64,000 nucleotides of DNA from Bacillota bacterium (lineage in GTDB: Bacteria; Bacillota; Clostridia; Acetivibrionales; Acetivibrionaceae): positions 1 through 64,000 of the forward strand of contig JAEZUI010000018.1 of the NCBI GenBank assembly GCA_023421115.1, in the 5' to 3' direction. The notes under the pieces were generated by a model that was not told the origin of the DNA, ran no database searches, and saw only the letters and a list, made by a program, of their open reading frames with translations. The translations under genes and the position numbers were made by a program. Below are positions 34,107 through 41,745 of this stretch, one piece after another (the first letter of the stretch is position 1; every line of letters starts with the position of its first letter).

Positions 34107-34583
34107 TCATATCTTCTTTCCACAAAATGGGCAGAGAAAATTCTCGGTGCTCAAACTAAAATCAACAAATTTTCCACATTGTGTGCAATATTTTTTCACC
34201 TCATAGTTATCAGAATCATCGTATTTTTTAACGCTTTCTGTAGTTATACTTTCTAAAACCATTCTTAATTCATCCCTGTCTATTGGTGTCCTGATTACTG
34301 CATTAATCTTCTTTCGGTCAAAATCATCTATATCAATGGAATTGCTCGAGGATATTACACATTTTATATTCGGGTACTGAATTTTAATAACGGATGCGAG
34401 CTGATCTCCGTTAATTTCTTTCATAACATAATTTGTAATTACAAAATCGGGACAAAAATCATGTACAGCTACTATTGCATTATATTCGTCAGTTACACTA
34501 ACCTCATAATTGATAGACCTCAACATATCCTTCATAACTTCATTTTGGAGTTTACTATCATTTATTAAAAGAACTTTTTTCAT
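34107..34583 (-). CDS. Atypical receiver-domain protein with C-terminal zinc ribbon
   Basis: The 158-residue protein has a CheY-like N-terminal domain (MKKVLLINDSKLQNEVMKDML). The phosphoacceptor position reads FVITNYVM, that is Asn51 instead of Asp, and the usual Lys-Pro near the end reads RTPID. Residues about 132-156 form a zinc ribbon (CTQC...CPFC). It probably works as a phosphorylation-independent signalling or protein-interaction module, an inference from the missing Asp. No histidine kinase is adjacent. It is convergent with nothing and appears to stand alone. Confidence 0.8.
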   Translation of the reverse strand: MKKVLLINDSKLQNEVMKDMLRSINYEVSVTDEYNAIVAVHDFCPDFVITNYVMKEINGDQLASVIKIQYPNIKCVISSSNSIDIDDFDRKKINAVIRTPIDRDELRMVLESITTESVKKYDDSDNYEVKKYCTQCGKFVDFSLSTENFLCPFCGKKI

Positions 34584-34667
34584 ATAGTATTATCTCCTAT
34601 ACATGAGAAATTTATATTATGTTATTTCAACAAGCACCCGTTCCATTATATCATATATTTACATTTA

Positions 34668-35342
34668 TTATATACCCACTGGACACATCTTCATACAAAT
34701 ACCACATACAGACCCTCTTCCTATATGCTTAAAATTCGAGTTCATATAGTCACTGCATGCCCTTGCGTCAACAATATCACTCCTGCTGCAACCTTCCGTC
34801 CAACAATTTCCACTCAAAGCCATAGCAGGACAGCTTTTAACACATCTGTTACAGTCCCCGCATTGACTTGACATTATAGACTCGTTGCAGCTAATCTCCA
34901 TATTAGTAAGTATTGTACCTAGCCGAACTCTCGGACCGTATTTGGGACTTATAAAGAGTCCACTCTTCCCTATCCATCCTAAACCTGCTTTTACTGCTGC
35001 AGTCTTATGAGGAAAAATTCCCGAATACTTGCCATTCATATCATTAACCGTTTGAGAGGCAGGTACCGCCAATACCTTATAACCCCTTTCCTGAATCATA
35101 AGAAGCCCTTTAAGGGTAATCTGATCAATAAGTGCATTTATAGTCCTATAGTGATGAAAATAAGTATACGTCGGTTTATCTGTTATCTCATCAATAATAA
35201 AATCGGAAAGTCTCACTATAATTGTTATAGCAAATTTTAATTCTTTCAATTTTTCCGGAAGATTTTCATACACATTGGAGTATCCAACTAAAGATGCACC
35301 AGCTTGCTTTAAATTAGTTTCGAATTCATTAATAAATCCCAA
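34668..35342 (-). CDS. QueG-like 4Fe-4S reductase-family protein
   Basis: The 224-residue protein resembles epoxyqueuosine reductase/corrinoid-type Fe-S proteins: HYRTINALID, FPHKTAAVKAGLGWIGKSGLFISPKYGPRVRLGTILT, then a ferredoxin-like cluster CGDCNRCVKSCPA and CGICMKMCPVG. It is shorter than QueG (about 350 residues) and lacks the C-terminal HEAT repeats, so its substrate is uncertain. TTG 35342 is the start, 9 bases after GGAG. It is divergent from the DUF4364 gene. Confidence 0.75.
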   Translation of the reverse strand: MGFINEFETNLKQAGASLVGYSNVYENLPEKLKELKFAITIIVRLSDFIIDEITDKPTYTYFHHYRTINALIDQITLKGLLMIQERGYKVLAVPASQTVNDMNGKYSGIFPHKTAAVKAGLGWIGKSGLFISPKYGPRVRLGTILTNMEISCNESIMSSQCGDCNRCVKSCPAMALSGNCWTEGCSRSDIVDARACSDYMNSNFKHIGRGSVCGICMKMCPVGI

Positions 35343-35540
35343 ATTTCATTTCTCCTATCTACTTTGTTTGAGGCTCCTACTGCAATATATAATAGCATAT
35401 CACTAATAAGTTGCATAGATACTAGCTCCTAGATTATTTTAAAAAACAAATTTGGGCAATATAGCCTATACTAAACGACTGTGTTATAATGGTTAAAAAG
35501 CCTTAAAGAATGAATTAGATATACAGTGGAGGTAAAATTA

Positions 35541-36077
35541 ATGAATACATTAAAAAATAAAGAACTTGCTGAAAATAAGCTTATCCTTCTTTATATAATA
35601 AGTATGGCAAATATGCCTATAAGCAATTTGCAAATTACAAAGATAATCCTTGAAAATCAGTTTATGAATTATTTCATTTTCCAGCAGTTTTTAAACGAAT
35701 TATGTGAACTTGAATATTTATCTTCAGAGATAGTAGATAGTAAGACTTTTTATACTATAACAGCATCCGGAAAGCAAACACTAGATTACTTTACAAATCA
35801 TATACCCTTAGGTGTCAAGAATAACATTGACAGAAGTATGACTGAAATAAGAAAAAGAATTAAAAATGAAACCTTAGTTAAAGCAGACTATAAACCTGAA
35901 AGTGAAAATGAATTTATTGTTAAATGTCAGGTACATGAAGATAATTTTTCACTTATTGATTTAGAAATATCTGTTGGTACAAAAAGTGACTGTAATACTA
36001 TATGCGAAAACTGGAAAAAGTATTCCAATCAAATATACGGTGAAATACTTGAGAGTTTAATAAAAAAAAGAGAATAA
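35541..36077 (+). CDS. DUF4364-family winged-helix protein
   Basis: The 178-residue protein matches the clostridial DUF4364 family: ENKLILLYIISMANMPISNLQITKIILE, YFIFQQFLNELCELEYL and FYTITASGKQTLDYF, a PadR-like winged helix. ATG 35541 has GGAGG 8 bases upstream; an earlier in-frame ATG at 35526 overlaps that site. It probably binds DNA as a small transcription regulator, but its targets are unknown. A hairpin lies 20 bases after its stop. Confidence 0.8.
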   Translation: MNTLKNKELAENKLILLYIISMANMPISNLQITKIILENQFMNYFIFQQFLNELCELEYLSSEIVDSKTFYTITASGKQTLDYFTNHIPLGVKNNIDRSMTEIRKRIKNETLVKADYKPESENEFIVKCQVHEDNFSLIDLEISVGTKSDCNTICENWKKYSNQIYGEILESLIKKRE

Positions 36078-36090
36078 TAAAAATTTGATT

Positions 36091-36112
36091 ATAAAAGGGG
36101 CTTTTTAGCCCC
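36091..36112 (-). terminator. Terminator between yhbY and the DUF4364 gene
   Basis: GGGGCT and AGCCCC with a 4-base loop. On the minus strand TTTTAT follows, which suits termination after yhbY; on the plus strand there is no T-run. Confidence 0.65.
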
Positions 36113-36140
36113 ACTTCTCGTATCGATGTGATTTTTTGTT

Positions 36141-36431
36141 TTATGGTAACACTAATACCTTATTTTCTTTCGACTCCTTATATAGCACAAACTTGTTGCC
36201 TATAATTTGAACTACCTCAGAGCCAGTAAGATCAGCTGCCTCATTACAAATATCACGAGTGTCATCCGCTGAATTTTTCAGAACCGAAACCTTGATAAGC
36301 TCTCTAGCTTCAAGTGCCTCATTAAATTGTTTAACCATATTTTCATTAATTCCGCCTTTACCAACCTGAAATATAGGCTCAATACTATTAGCCAGACTTC
36401 TTAAATAACTGCGCTGTTTTCCTGTTATCAT
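36141..36431 (-). CDS. yhbY: YhbY/CRS1-YhbY (CRM) RNA-binding protein
   Basis: The 96-residue protein is a complete CRM domain (MITGKQRSYLRSLANSIEPIFQVGKGGINENMVKQFNEAL, then LIKVSVLKN, GSEVVQIIGNKFVLYK), including the GxxG loop. Such proteins bind pre-50S ribosomes. ATG 36431 is used because GAGGAG lies 10 bases upstream; the ATG at 36440 abuts that site. obgE, another 50S assembly factor, is close by on the same strand. Confidence 0.9.
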   Translation of the reverse strand: MITGKQRSYLRSLANSIEPIFQVGKGGINENMVKQFNEALEARELIKVSVLKNSADDTRDICNEAADLTGSEVVQIIGNKFVLYKESKENKVLVLP

Positions 36432-36472
36432 TAATTTCATTCTCCTCTAAAATAATTACATAATATCATAAA

Positions 36473-36560
36473 CTCTTTCATTTCACTCCAAGAGGCATTA
36501 TAAAAACTCCAGGGCATCGAGCCCTTACGTTTTTGCCTCTTTCATTTCACTCCAAGAGGC
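36473..36560. repeat. Pair of 24-bp direct repeats able to form hairpins
   Basis: The 24-bp sequence at 36473-36496 recurs identically at 36537-36560 (64-base offset). Each ends CACTCCAAGAGGC. The second copy starts GCCTCTT, which pairs with its AAGAGGC end to make a 7-bp stem with a 12-base loop. Between the copies lies a GGGC/GCCC hairpin followed by TTACGTTTTT. A third, partly conserved copy is at 53799-53816. Confidence 0.75.
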
Positions 36561-36595
36561 GTAATAATAGGGATAGAATAATCTATCCCCTTCGT

Positions 36596-36784
36596 TCACA
36601 CTTCAACCTCTTTTCGGCTTTTTCTTCTATGGACCTCGTAACCAGGTTGCCCTTTTTTCCAGCCTGTTCTGCTTTTTTCGATAACTTGTGATGTTGCTTC
36701 CTCATTCAGTACAAAGTCATTTTTCATCGGGCAAAAATATGCTGCACTGCCGGTTTTACAATTTTCACATTTTAAGCATTCCAT
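36596..36784 (-). CDS. Small cysteine-containing hypothetical protein
   Basis: The 62-residue protein starts MECLKCENCKTGSAAYFCPMKNDFV, giving four cysteines in a CxxCxxC...C pattern that could bind zinc, and ends in a basic tail (HRRKSRKEVEV). AAGGAG and AGGG sequences precede ATG 36784. It lies between obgE and yhbY on the same strand. I do not recognise the family. The metal-binding pattern and basic tail would fit a nucleic-acid-associated protein. Confidence 0.6.
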   Translation of the reverse strand: MECLKCENCKTGSAAYFCPMKNDFVLNEEATSQVIEKSRTGWKKGQPGYEVHRRKSRKEVEV

Positions 36785-36943
36785 AACCCTTACTATAACT
36801 CCTTCATTTTTATAATACAGTTTGTTATATATATATTTTACAACACAAAAAGTATGTTTGTCCAGTAGTTCTTTTTTCCCATATTCGCTTAAAATACTCC
36901 TATACCGGCAGCAATAATTAGCTTTATTTAAACCTTATATATC

Positions 36944-38218
36944 TTATCTTTGATATTCAAACTCTATGTCATACATTTTCACAGTATCACCTTCATTAAC
37001 CCCTAAATTTTCAAGAGCATCGACAACTCCCTTTTTTTTGATTGCTCGCTGAAAATACTGAAGTGATTCGTAATTGCTAAAATTCGTAGAATTCACCAGC
37101 TTACGTATCCATTTGCCTTCAACTACAAAAGCATCTTCTTCCTTATGAACTTCAAAGGGTTCTTCTTCCTCTGCCGTATACAGTACTTCTTCCTCTGTAT
37201 CATCGGACAATATAGTATCAGGTATTTCATCAAGTTTTTGAGATACAAAATAAATTAGCTCTTTTAAGCCCCCACCTGTTGCGGCTGAAATAGGAAACAC
37301 CTTATATCCTTTAGCTTTCATCTCATTAGTAAATATCTTGAGATTTTCATCAGCTCCCGTAACATCCATTTTATTAGCAGCAATTACCTGCATCCTTTCG
37401 AAAAGCCTTGGATTGTATTGTTTCAATTCGTTATTTATAATTTCAAAATCCTCAAGTGGTTCTCTTCCTTCCGACCCGGATATATCCACAACATGGATAA
37501 GCATTCTGGTCCTTTCCACATGTTTTAAAAACTTGATACCTAGACCTGTACCCTCATGGGCACCTTCAATGAGTCCCGGTATATCAGCTAAAACAAAGCT
37601 TTTTCCCGCATCAACACTTACAACTCCAAGGTTTGGCTCTATAGTTGTAAAATGATAGTTTGCAATCTTAGGCTGTGCAGCAGAAACCATAGAAAGAATG
37701 GTGGACTTTCCGACATTTGGAAAACCGATAAGGCCTACGTCGGCTAAAAGCTTCAATTCTAAAACAGCATAATATTCCTCTCCCTGATCTCCACTCTTGG
37801 CAAAATTGGGAACCTGTCTTGTAGGAGTTGCAAAATGCTGGTTTCCGGCACCGCCTTTTCCTCCTTTTGCTACAATAACTTCCTTACCGGGAGTAACAAG
37901 GTCAGCAATTATACGCCCTGTAGTCTCTTCTTTTATTATGGTACCCACAGGAACCTTTATTATCAGGTCTTCAGCACCACGACCGGAACAATTGCCAGCA
38001 CCTCCGTTTTGACCCGGTTCTGCTTTGTATTTTCTTTTATAGCGGAAATCCTGCAAGGTTCTCAAACCCTCATCTGCAACGAATATAACATTTCCGCCTC
38101 TGCCACCGTCTCCACCATCAGGGCCACCCTTAGCTATGTATTTTTCTCTATGGAACGATACTGCTCCATTCCCACCATCTCCGGCTTTTATATAAATTTT
38201 CGCGCTATCAATAAACAT
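36944..38218 (-). CDS. obgE: GTPase Obg, ribosome assembly/stress GTPase
   Basis: The 424-residue protein has the glycine-rich Obg domain (MFIDSAKIYIKAGDGGNGAVSFHREKYI...PDGGDGGRGGNVIF). The G domain follows with GFPNVGKST (about 165-173), DIPGLIEGAHEGTGLG, NKMD and ISAATGGG. Last is the C-terminal OCT domain (about 340-424), found in Gram-positive Obg. ATG 38218 matches the family start and has GGAG 10 bases upstream. It follows the rpmA terminator, so it likely has its own promoter. Confidence 0.97.
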   Translation of the reverse strand: MFIDSAKIYIKAGDGGNGAVSFHREKYIAKGGPDGGDGGRGGNVIFVADEGLRTLQDFRYKRKYKAEPGQNGGAGNCSGRGAEDLIIKVPVGTIIKEETTGRIIADLVTPGKEVIVAKGGKGGAGNQHFATPTRQVPNFAKSGDQGEEYYAVLELKLLADVGLIGFPNVGKSTILSMVSAAQPKIANYHFTTIEPNLGVVSVDAGKSFVLADIPGLIEGAHEGTGLGIKFLKHVERTRMLIHVVDISGSEGREPLEDFEIINNELKQYNPRLFERMQVIAANKMDVTGADENLKIFTNEMKAKGYKVFPISAATGGGLKELIYFVSQKLDEIPDTILSDDTEEEVLYTAEEEEPFEVHKEEDAFVVEGKWIRKLVNSTNFSNYESLQYFQRAIKKKGVVDALENLGVNEGDTVKMYDIEFEYQR

Positions 38219-38295
38219 TATTTTCAACTCCATAGTCATGGTTTTTTACTGGTTTTATTAAATCACCTTTTATAGTATATCTCATATATAAAATT

Positions 38296-38325
38296 AAAAT
38301 CCCGGTATTTACCGGGATTTTTTTT
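38296..38325 (-). terminator. Bidirectional terminator after rpmA
   Basis: AAAATCCCGGTA and its exact complement form a 12-bp stem with a 2-base loop, flanked by A and T runs. It closes the rplU-prp-rpmA transcript about 60 bases after rpmA. Confidence 0.9.
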
Positions 38326-38383
38326 AAACTTATAAGACTTCTGTTTGTCAAATCAGGCTTATTAAAAAACAGTTATACTTTCA

Positions 38384-38662
38384 TTAAGCTGTAACAATAC
38401 TAACCTGTTTTCTATCCTTACCTAATCTTGAGAACTTAACCTTACCGTCTGTTAATGCAAACAATGTATCATCACTGCCTATACCTACATTAACACCGGG
38501 ATGGATTTTTGTTCCTCTTTGCCTTACAATGATGTTCCCAGCTACAACTGGCTGACCATCACCTCTTTTAACTCCCAGCCTTTTTGATTCACTATCACGG
38601 CCGTTTCTGGAGCTTCCAACCCCTTTTTTATGCGCAAAAAGTTGTAAATCAACTCTTATCAT
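38384..38662 (-). CDS. rpmA: 50S ribosomal protein L27 with cleavable N-terminal extension
   Basis: The 92-residue protein starts MIRVDLQLFAHKKGVGSSRNGRDSESKRLGVKRGDGQ. The DLQLFA segment is the Firmicute-type extension removed before ribosome assembly by the protease Prp, here encoded immediately upstream. The rest (RQRGTKIHPGVNVGIGSDDTLFAL) is standard L27. GAGGAGG precedes the ATG. It is the last gene of the rplU-prp-rpmA unit. Confidence 0.98.
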   Translation of the reverse strand: MIRVDLQLFAHKKGVGSSRNGRDSESKRLGVKRGDGQPVVAGNIIVRQRGTKIHPGVNVGIGSDDTLFALTDGKVKFSRLGKDRKQVSIVTA

Positions 38663-38665
38663 CGG

Positions 38666-38995
38666 TTACACCTCCTCATCTAACACCGATACATAATCTT
38701 CATAGGTTAATTGTAATTGTCTAAAACCTACAACTATGGTTTCAAGTATTATACTGACTTTTTCCTTTAATTCAGGCGAAATGTCAGTCGGCACGGAACA
38801 AATCATATAACCGTTCTCTATACCGTAATTCTTAATTCCAACCAATTCATCAAGTGCATTTATGCCAGTATATGCAACTGTGGATACCGCAGAACAAATT
38901 ATGTCTCTACCTTCTTCAGCAAATCCTGCATGTCCCTCAACTATATACTGCCAAATAAATCCACTTTTATCCCTTACTATATTTATAGTAATCAT
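38666..38995 (-). CDS. prp: Ribosomal-processing cysteine protease Prp
   Basis: The 109-residue protein cleaves the N-terminal extension of L27. With the start at ATG 38995, the catalytic pair falls at His22 (EGHAG) and Cys34 (RDIICSAVS), the positions known from Staphylococcus Prp, which supports this start over the TTG at 39001. It lies between rplU and rpmA, the conserved location, with 3 bases before rpmA. Confidence 0.95.
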   Translation of the reverse strand: MITINIVRDKSGFIWQYIVEGHAGFAEEGRDIICSAVSTVAYTGINALDELVGIKNYGIENGYMICSVPTDISPELKEKVSIILETIVVGFRQLQLTYEDYVSVLDEEV

Positions 38996-39009
38996 TTTCA
39001 ACCGTTACC

Positions 39010-39321
39010 TTAAGCGTTAATCTTTTCGATTTGTACTTTTGTATAAGGCTGTCTGTGTCCATTCTTTCTCCTATAGCCTTTCTTAGGCTTATACTTGAAA
39101 ACAATGATTTTCTTATCTTTACCATGGTTCAGCACTTTAGCTTGAACAGTTGCACTTGAAACATAAGGCACTCCAAAATCCACCTTATCATCCTTTGAAA
39201 CTGCTACAACCTTGTCAAAAGTCACAGAAGCACCTTCGTCTTGAGCTAATCTCTCAATAAAAACAACTTCACCCTCTTGAACCTTGTACTGCTTTCCACC
39301 TGTCTCGATAATTGCGTACAT
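39010..39321 (-). CDS. rplU: 50S ribosomal protein L21
   Basis: The 103-residue protein begins MYAIIETGGKQYKVQEGEVVFIERL and ends with the family signature KKGYRRKNGHRQPYTKVQIEKI. ATG 39321 is chosen because GGGAGGTG lies 7 bases upstream and all homologues begin here. It is followed by prp and rpmA and preceded by a leader with an L21-leader-like position. Confidence 0.97.
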   Translation of the reverse strand: MYAIIETGGKQYKVQEGEVVFIERLAQDEGASVTFDKVVAVSKDDKVDFGVPYVSSATVQAKVLNHGKDKKIIVFKYKPKKGYRRKNGHRQPYTKVQIEKINA

Positions 39322-39423
39322 ACTATACACCTCCCTACCCAGTCTCGCCAGCAAAGGCAGCAGTTAGAAAAATCCATTTACTGCATTTTAAGGCCTATAC
39401 CGTGCGGCTACCACGCAATTCTA
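39322..39423 (-). promoter_or_regulatory. Probable L21 leader (ribosomal-protein autoregulatory 5' region)
   Basis: The 100 bases between rng and rplU contain conserved-looking paired segments (for example GCGTGGTAGCCGCACGG and CTGCTGCC...GGCGAG on the minus strand) and no gene. Firmicute rplU-prp-rpmA operons carry an L21 leader here. I assign it by position and general appearance, not by a covariance match. Confidence 0.45.
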
Positions 39424-40917
39424 TCATAATAATGAGTCTATGTCAATCTCCTTTATTTTCATTTCCTGGTTTTTGACCTCTTCTGACTCTTTTATCACAA
39501 TCTTTTTATTGAAAGTGCTTTCAATCCTTCTAAGATTTTCACCATTTTCACCTAACAAAACCTGCGCAACCGAAGGATGTACATCCACCTGAATTGCATT
39601 TGCAATAGTTTTTGTAAAGTATTTGCTTATCTCTTTCTCGACATTTCTAGCGATTGATTCGGGTGAAAGTATCTTACCTGTACCATCACAGATAGGACAA
39701 TCATATAACACAGTAGATGCTAAACCCTCTCTCACTTTTTTTCTTGTCATTTCTATCAGACCAAGTCCTGTCATTCCCACAACGGTTGTCTTAGTCCGAT
39801 CCTTTTTTAGTGCCTGCTTTAGCGTATCAATAATTTGTTTTTGATGTTCTATTTCGTGCATGTCAATAAAGTCAATTATTATTATACCGCCAATATCTCT
39901 AAGTCTGAGCTGTTTGGCAATCTCTTTGGCAGCATCTATATTTGTCCTCAGAACAGTATCTTCAAGATTATTGTTTCCTACATACTTTCCTGTATTTACA
40001 TCCACAACCGTAAGTGCTTCGGTCCTCTCTATAATCAGATACCCTCCACACTTAAGCCACACCTTTTTTGCGAGAGCTCTTGCGATCATAGAATCTATCT
40101 GGAAATGTTCGTATAAATCAATATTTTTGTTAAAACATTCTACTCTAAGTTTCAGAGCCGGTGATGACATCTCAACAAGCTCAAGTACTTTATTGTATTC
40201 CTGCCTGTCGTTGATAATAAATTTATCGATATTCCAGGTGAACATATCCCTTACAGCTCTGTAAATAATATTTAAGTCTTTGTGAATACACCTAGGTACA
40301 GGACCGCTATGTTCACTTTTCTTTATCTTTTCCCACAACTTAACCAAGAAATTAATATCATTTTTGAAGTCCTCTTCCCTTTTACCCTCGGAAACTGTTC
40401 GGACAATCAAACCCATATTTTGGGGCTTTACCTTCTCAGCTATCTTCTTTAGCTTTGCCCGTTCATCTTCATCTTCTATTCTTCTTGATATACCGATATA
40501 ATCTGCGTTAGGAAGAAGGACTAGCTGCCTTCCTGGAAGGGTTATATGTGTAGTTACCCTCGGACCTTTAGTACCTATTGGTTCTTTTGTGACTTGTACC
40601 GTTATTTCCTGACCAGGTCGTAATATCTCCTCAATGTTATAACTCTTCATATCGTTGTACATTTCTTCTTCATCTTCAGAGAATTCTTTTTGTGACACAG
40701 CGTCTCCAACGTATAAAAAAGCATTTTTTTCATACCCGATATCTATAAAAGCCGCCTGCATACCGGGTAAAACGCTGCTCACTTTCCCTCTGTAAATATT
40801 TCCGACCAGTCTTTCCGAATCATTTCTTTCAATAAATACCTCTACAAGATCCTTGTCTTCTAAAAGTGCTACTCTTTTCTCGTTAAGACCCACATCTACA
40901 ATTATCTCACTAACCAT
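39424..40917 (-). CDS. rng: Ribonuclease E/G family endoribonuclease
   Basis: The 497-residue protein has an S1 domain at the N-terminus (RLVGNIYRGKVSSVLPGMQAAFIDIGYEKNAFLY). The catalytic core has the DNase I-like Asp motifs (ALTVVDVNTGKYVG, GGIIIIDFIDM) and the zinc-link CPICDGTGK. It should cleave single-stranded AU-rich RNA, including rRNA precursors. It lies between the radical-SAM pair and rplU, a recurrent clostridial order. Start ATG 40917 follows GAGGTGGG. Confidence 0.93.
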   Translation of the reverse strand: MVSEIIVDVGLNEKRVALLEDKDLVEVFIERNDSERLVGNIYRGKVSSVLPGMQAAFIDIGYEKNAFLYVGDAVSQKEFSEDEEEMYNDMKSYNIEEILRPGQEITVQVTKEPIGTKGPRVTTHITLPGRQLVLLPNADYIGISRRIEDEDERAKLKKIAEKVKPQNMGLIVRTVSEGKREEDFKNDINFLVKLWEKIKKSEHSGPVPRCIHKDLNIIYRAVRDMFTWNIDKFIINDRQEYNKVLELVEMSSPALKLRVECFNKNIDLYEHFQIDSMIARALAKKVWLKCGGYLIIERTEALTVVDVNTGKYVGNNNLEDTVLRTNIDAAKEIAKQLRLRDIGGIIIIDFIDMHEIEHQKQIIDTLKQALKKDRTKTTVVGMTGLGLIEMTRKKVREGLASTVLYDCPICDGTGKILSPESIARNVEKEISKYFTKTIANAIQVDVHPSVAQVLLGENGENLRRIESTFNKKIVIKESEEVKNQEMKIKEIDIDSLL

Positions 40918-40926
40918 ATTCCCACC

Positions 40927-41745
40927 TCATATAGCTAATAATTCGTTATCAAGAGGGTTCAGTGTTTTTTCCCCTTTATCAATAAAAAGACCTACGCGAT
41001 GTACCTTTAAAACGTTCAAATCAAAGCCTGTCCTTTCGCCAAAGGCCTGCAATGCAAATTCCGGCTTTAGATTTGCCATACTGCCAGCACTAAGAAGTAA
41101 AGAAAAAACATAATAACCTTTTAAATCCTTTACTTCCTGTAAATCATAAAAATCCTTTAATTTATCTATATACTCAAAAAGAGCTATATTCGGAGATTGT
41201 ATATCCTTATTTCCATCAATAGTAATACTTCTATTTTCTATATAGCTTGCACTGAATTTATGAATCATAGGTCTTATATTAACATCTTTAACTTTTCCTT
41301 TACTCTCCTTCTTAATAACAACCTCACCATTATCCAAAAAACGAAGTATATTTTCATTAACTTCGTCCATCTCAGGATTTTGAGCTATTGCAACCAAAAT
41401 CTCATAAGACGCCTTAGAAATTGACGCCATAATATTGGATTTTGTTGCCCTTATTTTAGCATCTGAAAGCTTTAAGCCTTCTGGAAGCTGCTTATTAAGA
41501 GTTTCAACAAATTGCACTGGATCCATATCTTCACTAAGCTCAAAATCCACATACTCTGCACTACTCGTCACTCCCACCGATAAAGGCAGTCCGAACACAA
41601 TCTGTGGATGAGGATTAAACCCTTGAGAATAGTAAATGGGTATCCTAGAACGCCTTAAAGCCCTCTCAAACAACTTCATCATATCTAAATGGGATATATA
41701 TTTTAGCTCTTCTCCTCTTGTAAACTTAGCCCTGATGTTAATCAA
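40927..41745 (-). CDS. TIGR03936 family (DUF2344) radical-SAM-associated protein
   Basis: The 272-residue protein starts (M)INIRAKFTRGEELKYISHLDMMKLFERALRRSRIPIYYSQGFNPHPQIVFGLPLSVG, the hallmark of DUF2344/TIGR03936. TTG 41745 is chosen, with GGAGG exactly 8 bases upstream; an ATG at 41820 would add 25 unlikely residues from inside the upstream gene. It overlaps the TIGR03960 stop by 8 bases, so the two are coupled. The family is usually paired with or fused to TIGR03960. The exact reaction is unknown. Confidence 0.9.
   Translation of the reverse strand: MINIRAKFTRGEELKYISHLDMMKLFERALRRSRIPIYYSQGFNPHPQIVFGLPLSVGVTSSAEYVDFELSEDMDPVQFVETLNKQLPEGLKLSDAKIRATKSNIMASISKASYEILVAIAQNPEMDEVNENILRFLDNGEVVIKKESKGKVKDVNIRPMIHKFSASYIENRSITIDGNKDIQSPNIALFEYIDKLKDFYDLQEVKDLKGYYVFSLLLSAGSMANLKPEFALQAFGERTGFDLNVLKVHRVGLFIDKGEKTLNPLDNELLAI

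Noticed and set aside
33997..34206. Plus-strand frame of 69 codons with a protein-like beginning
   Set aside because: It has no ribosome-binding site and its second half is antisense to the conserved zinc ribbon of the receiver protein.
36473..36560. CRISPR array
   Set aside because: Only two repeats with one 40-base spacer and no cas genes; a third copy lies 17 kb away in an intergenic region.
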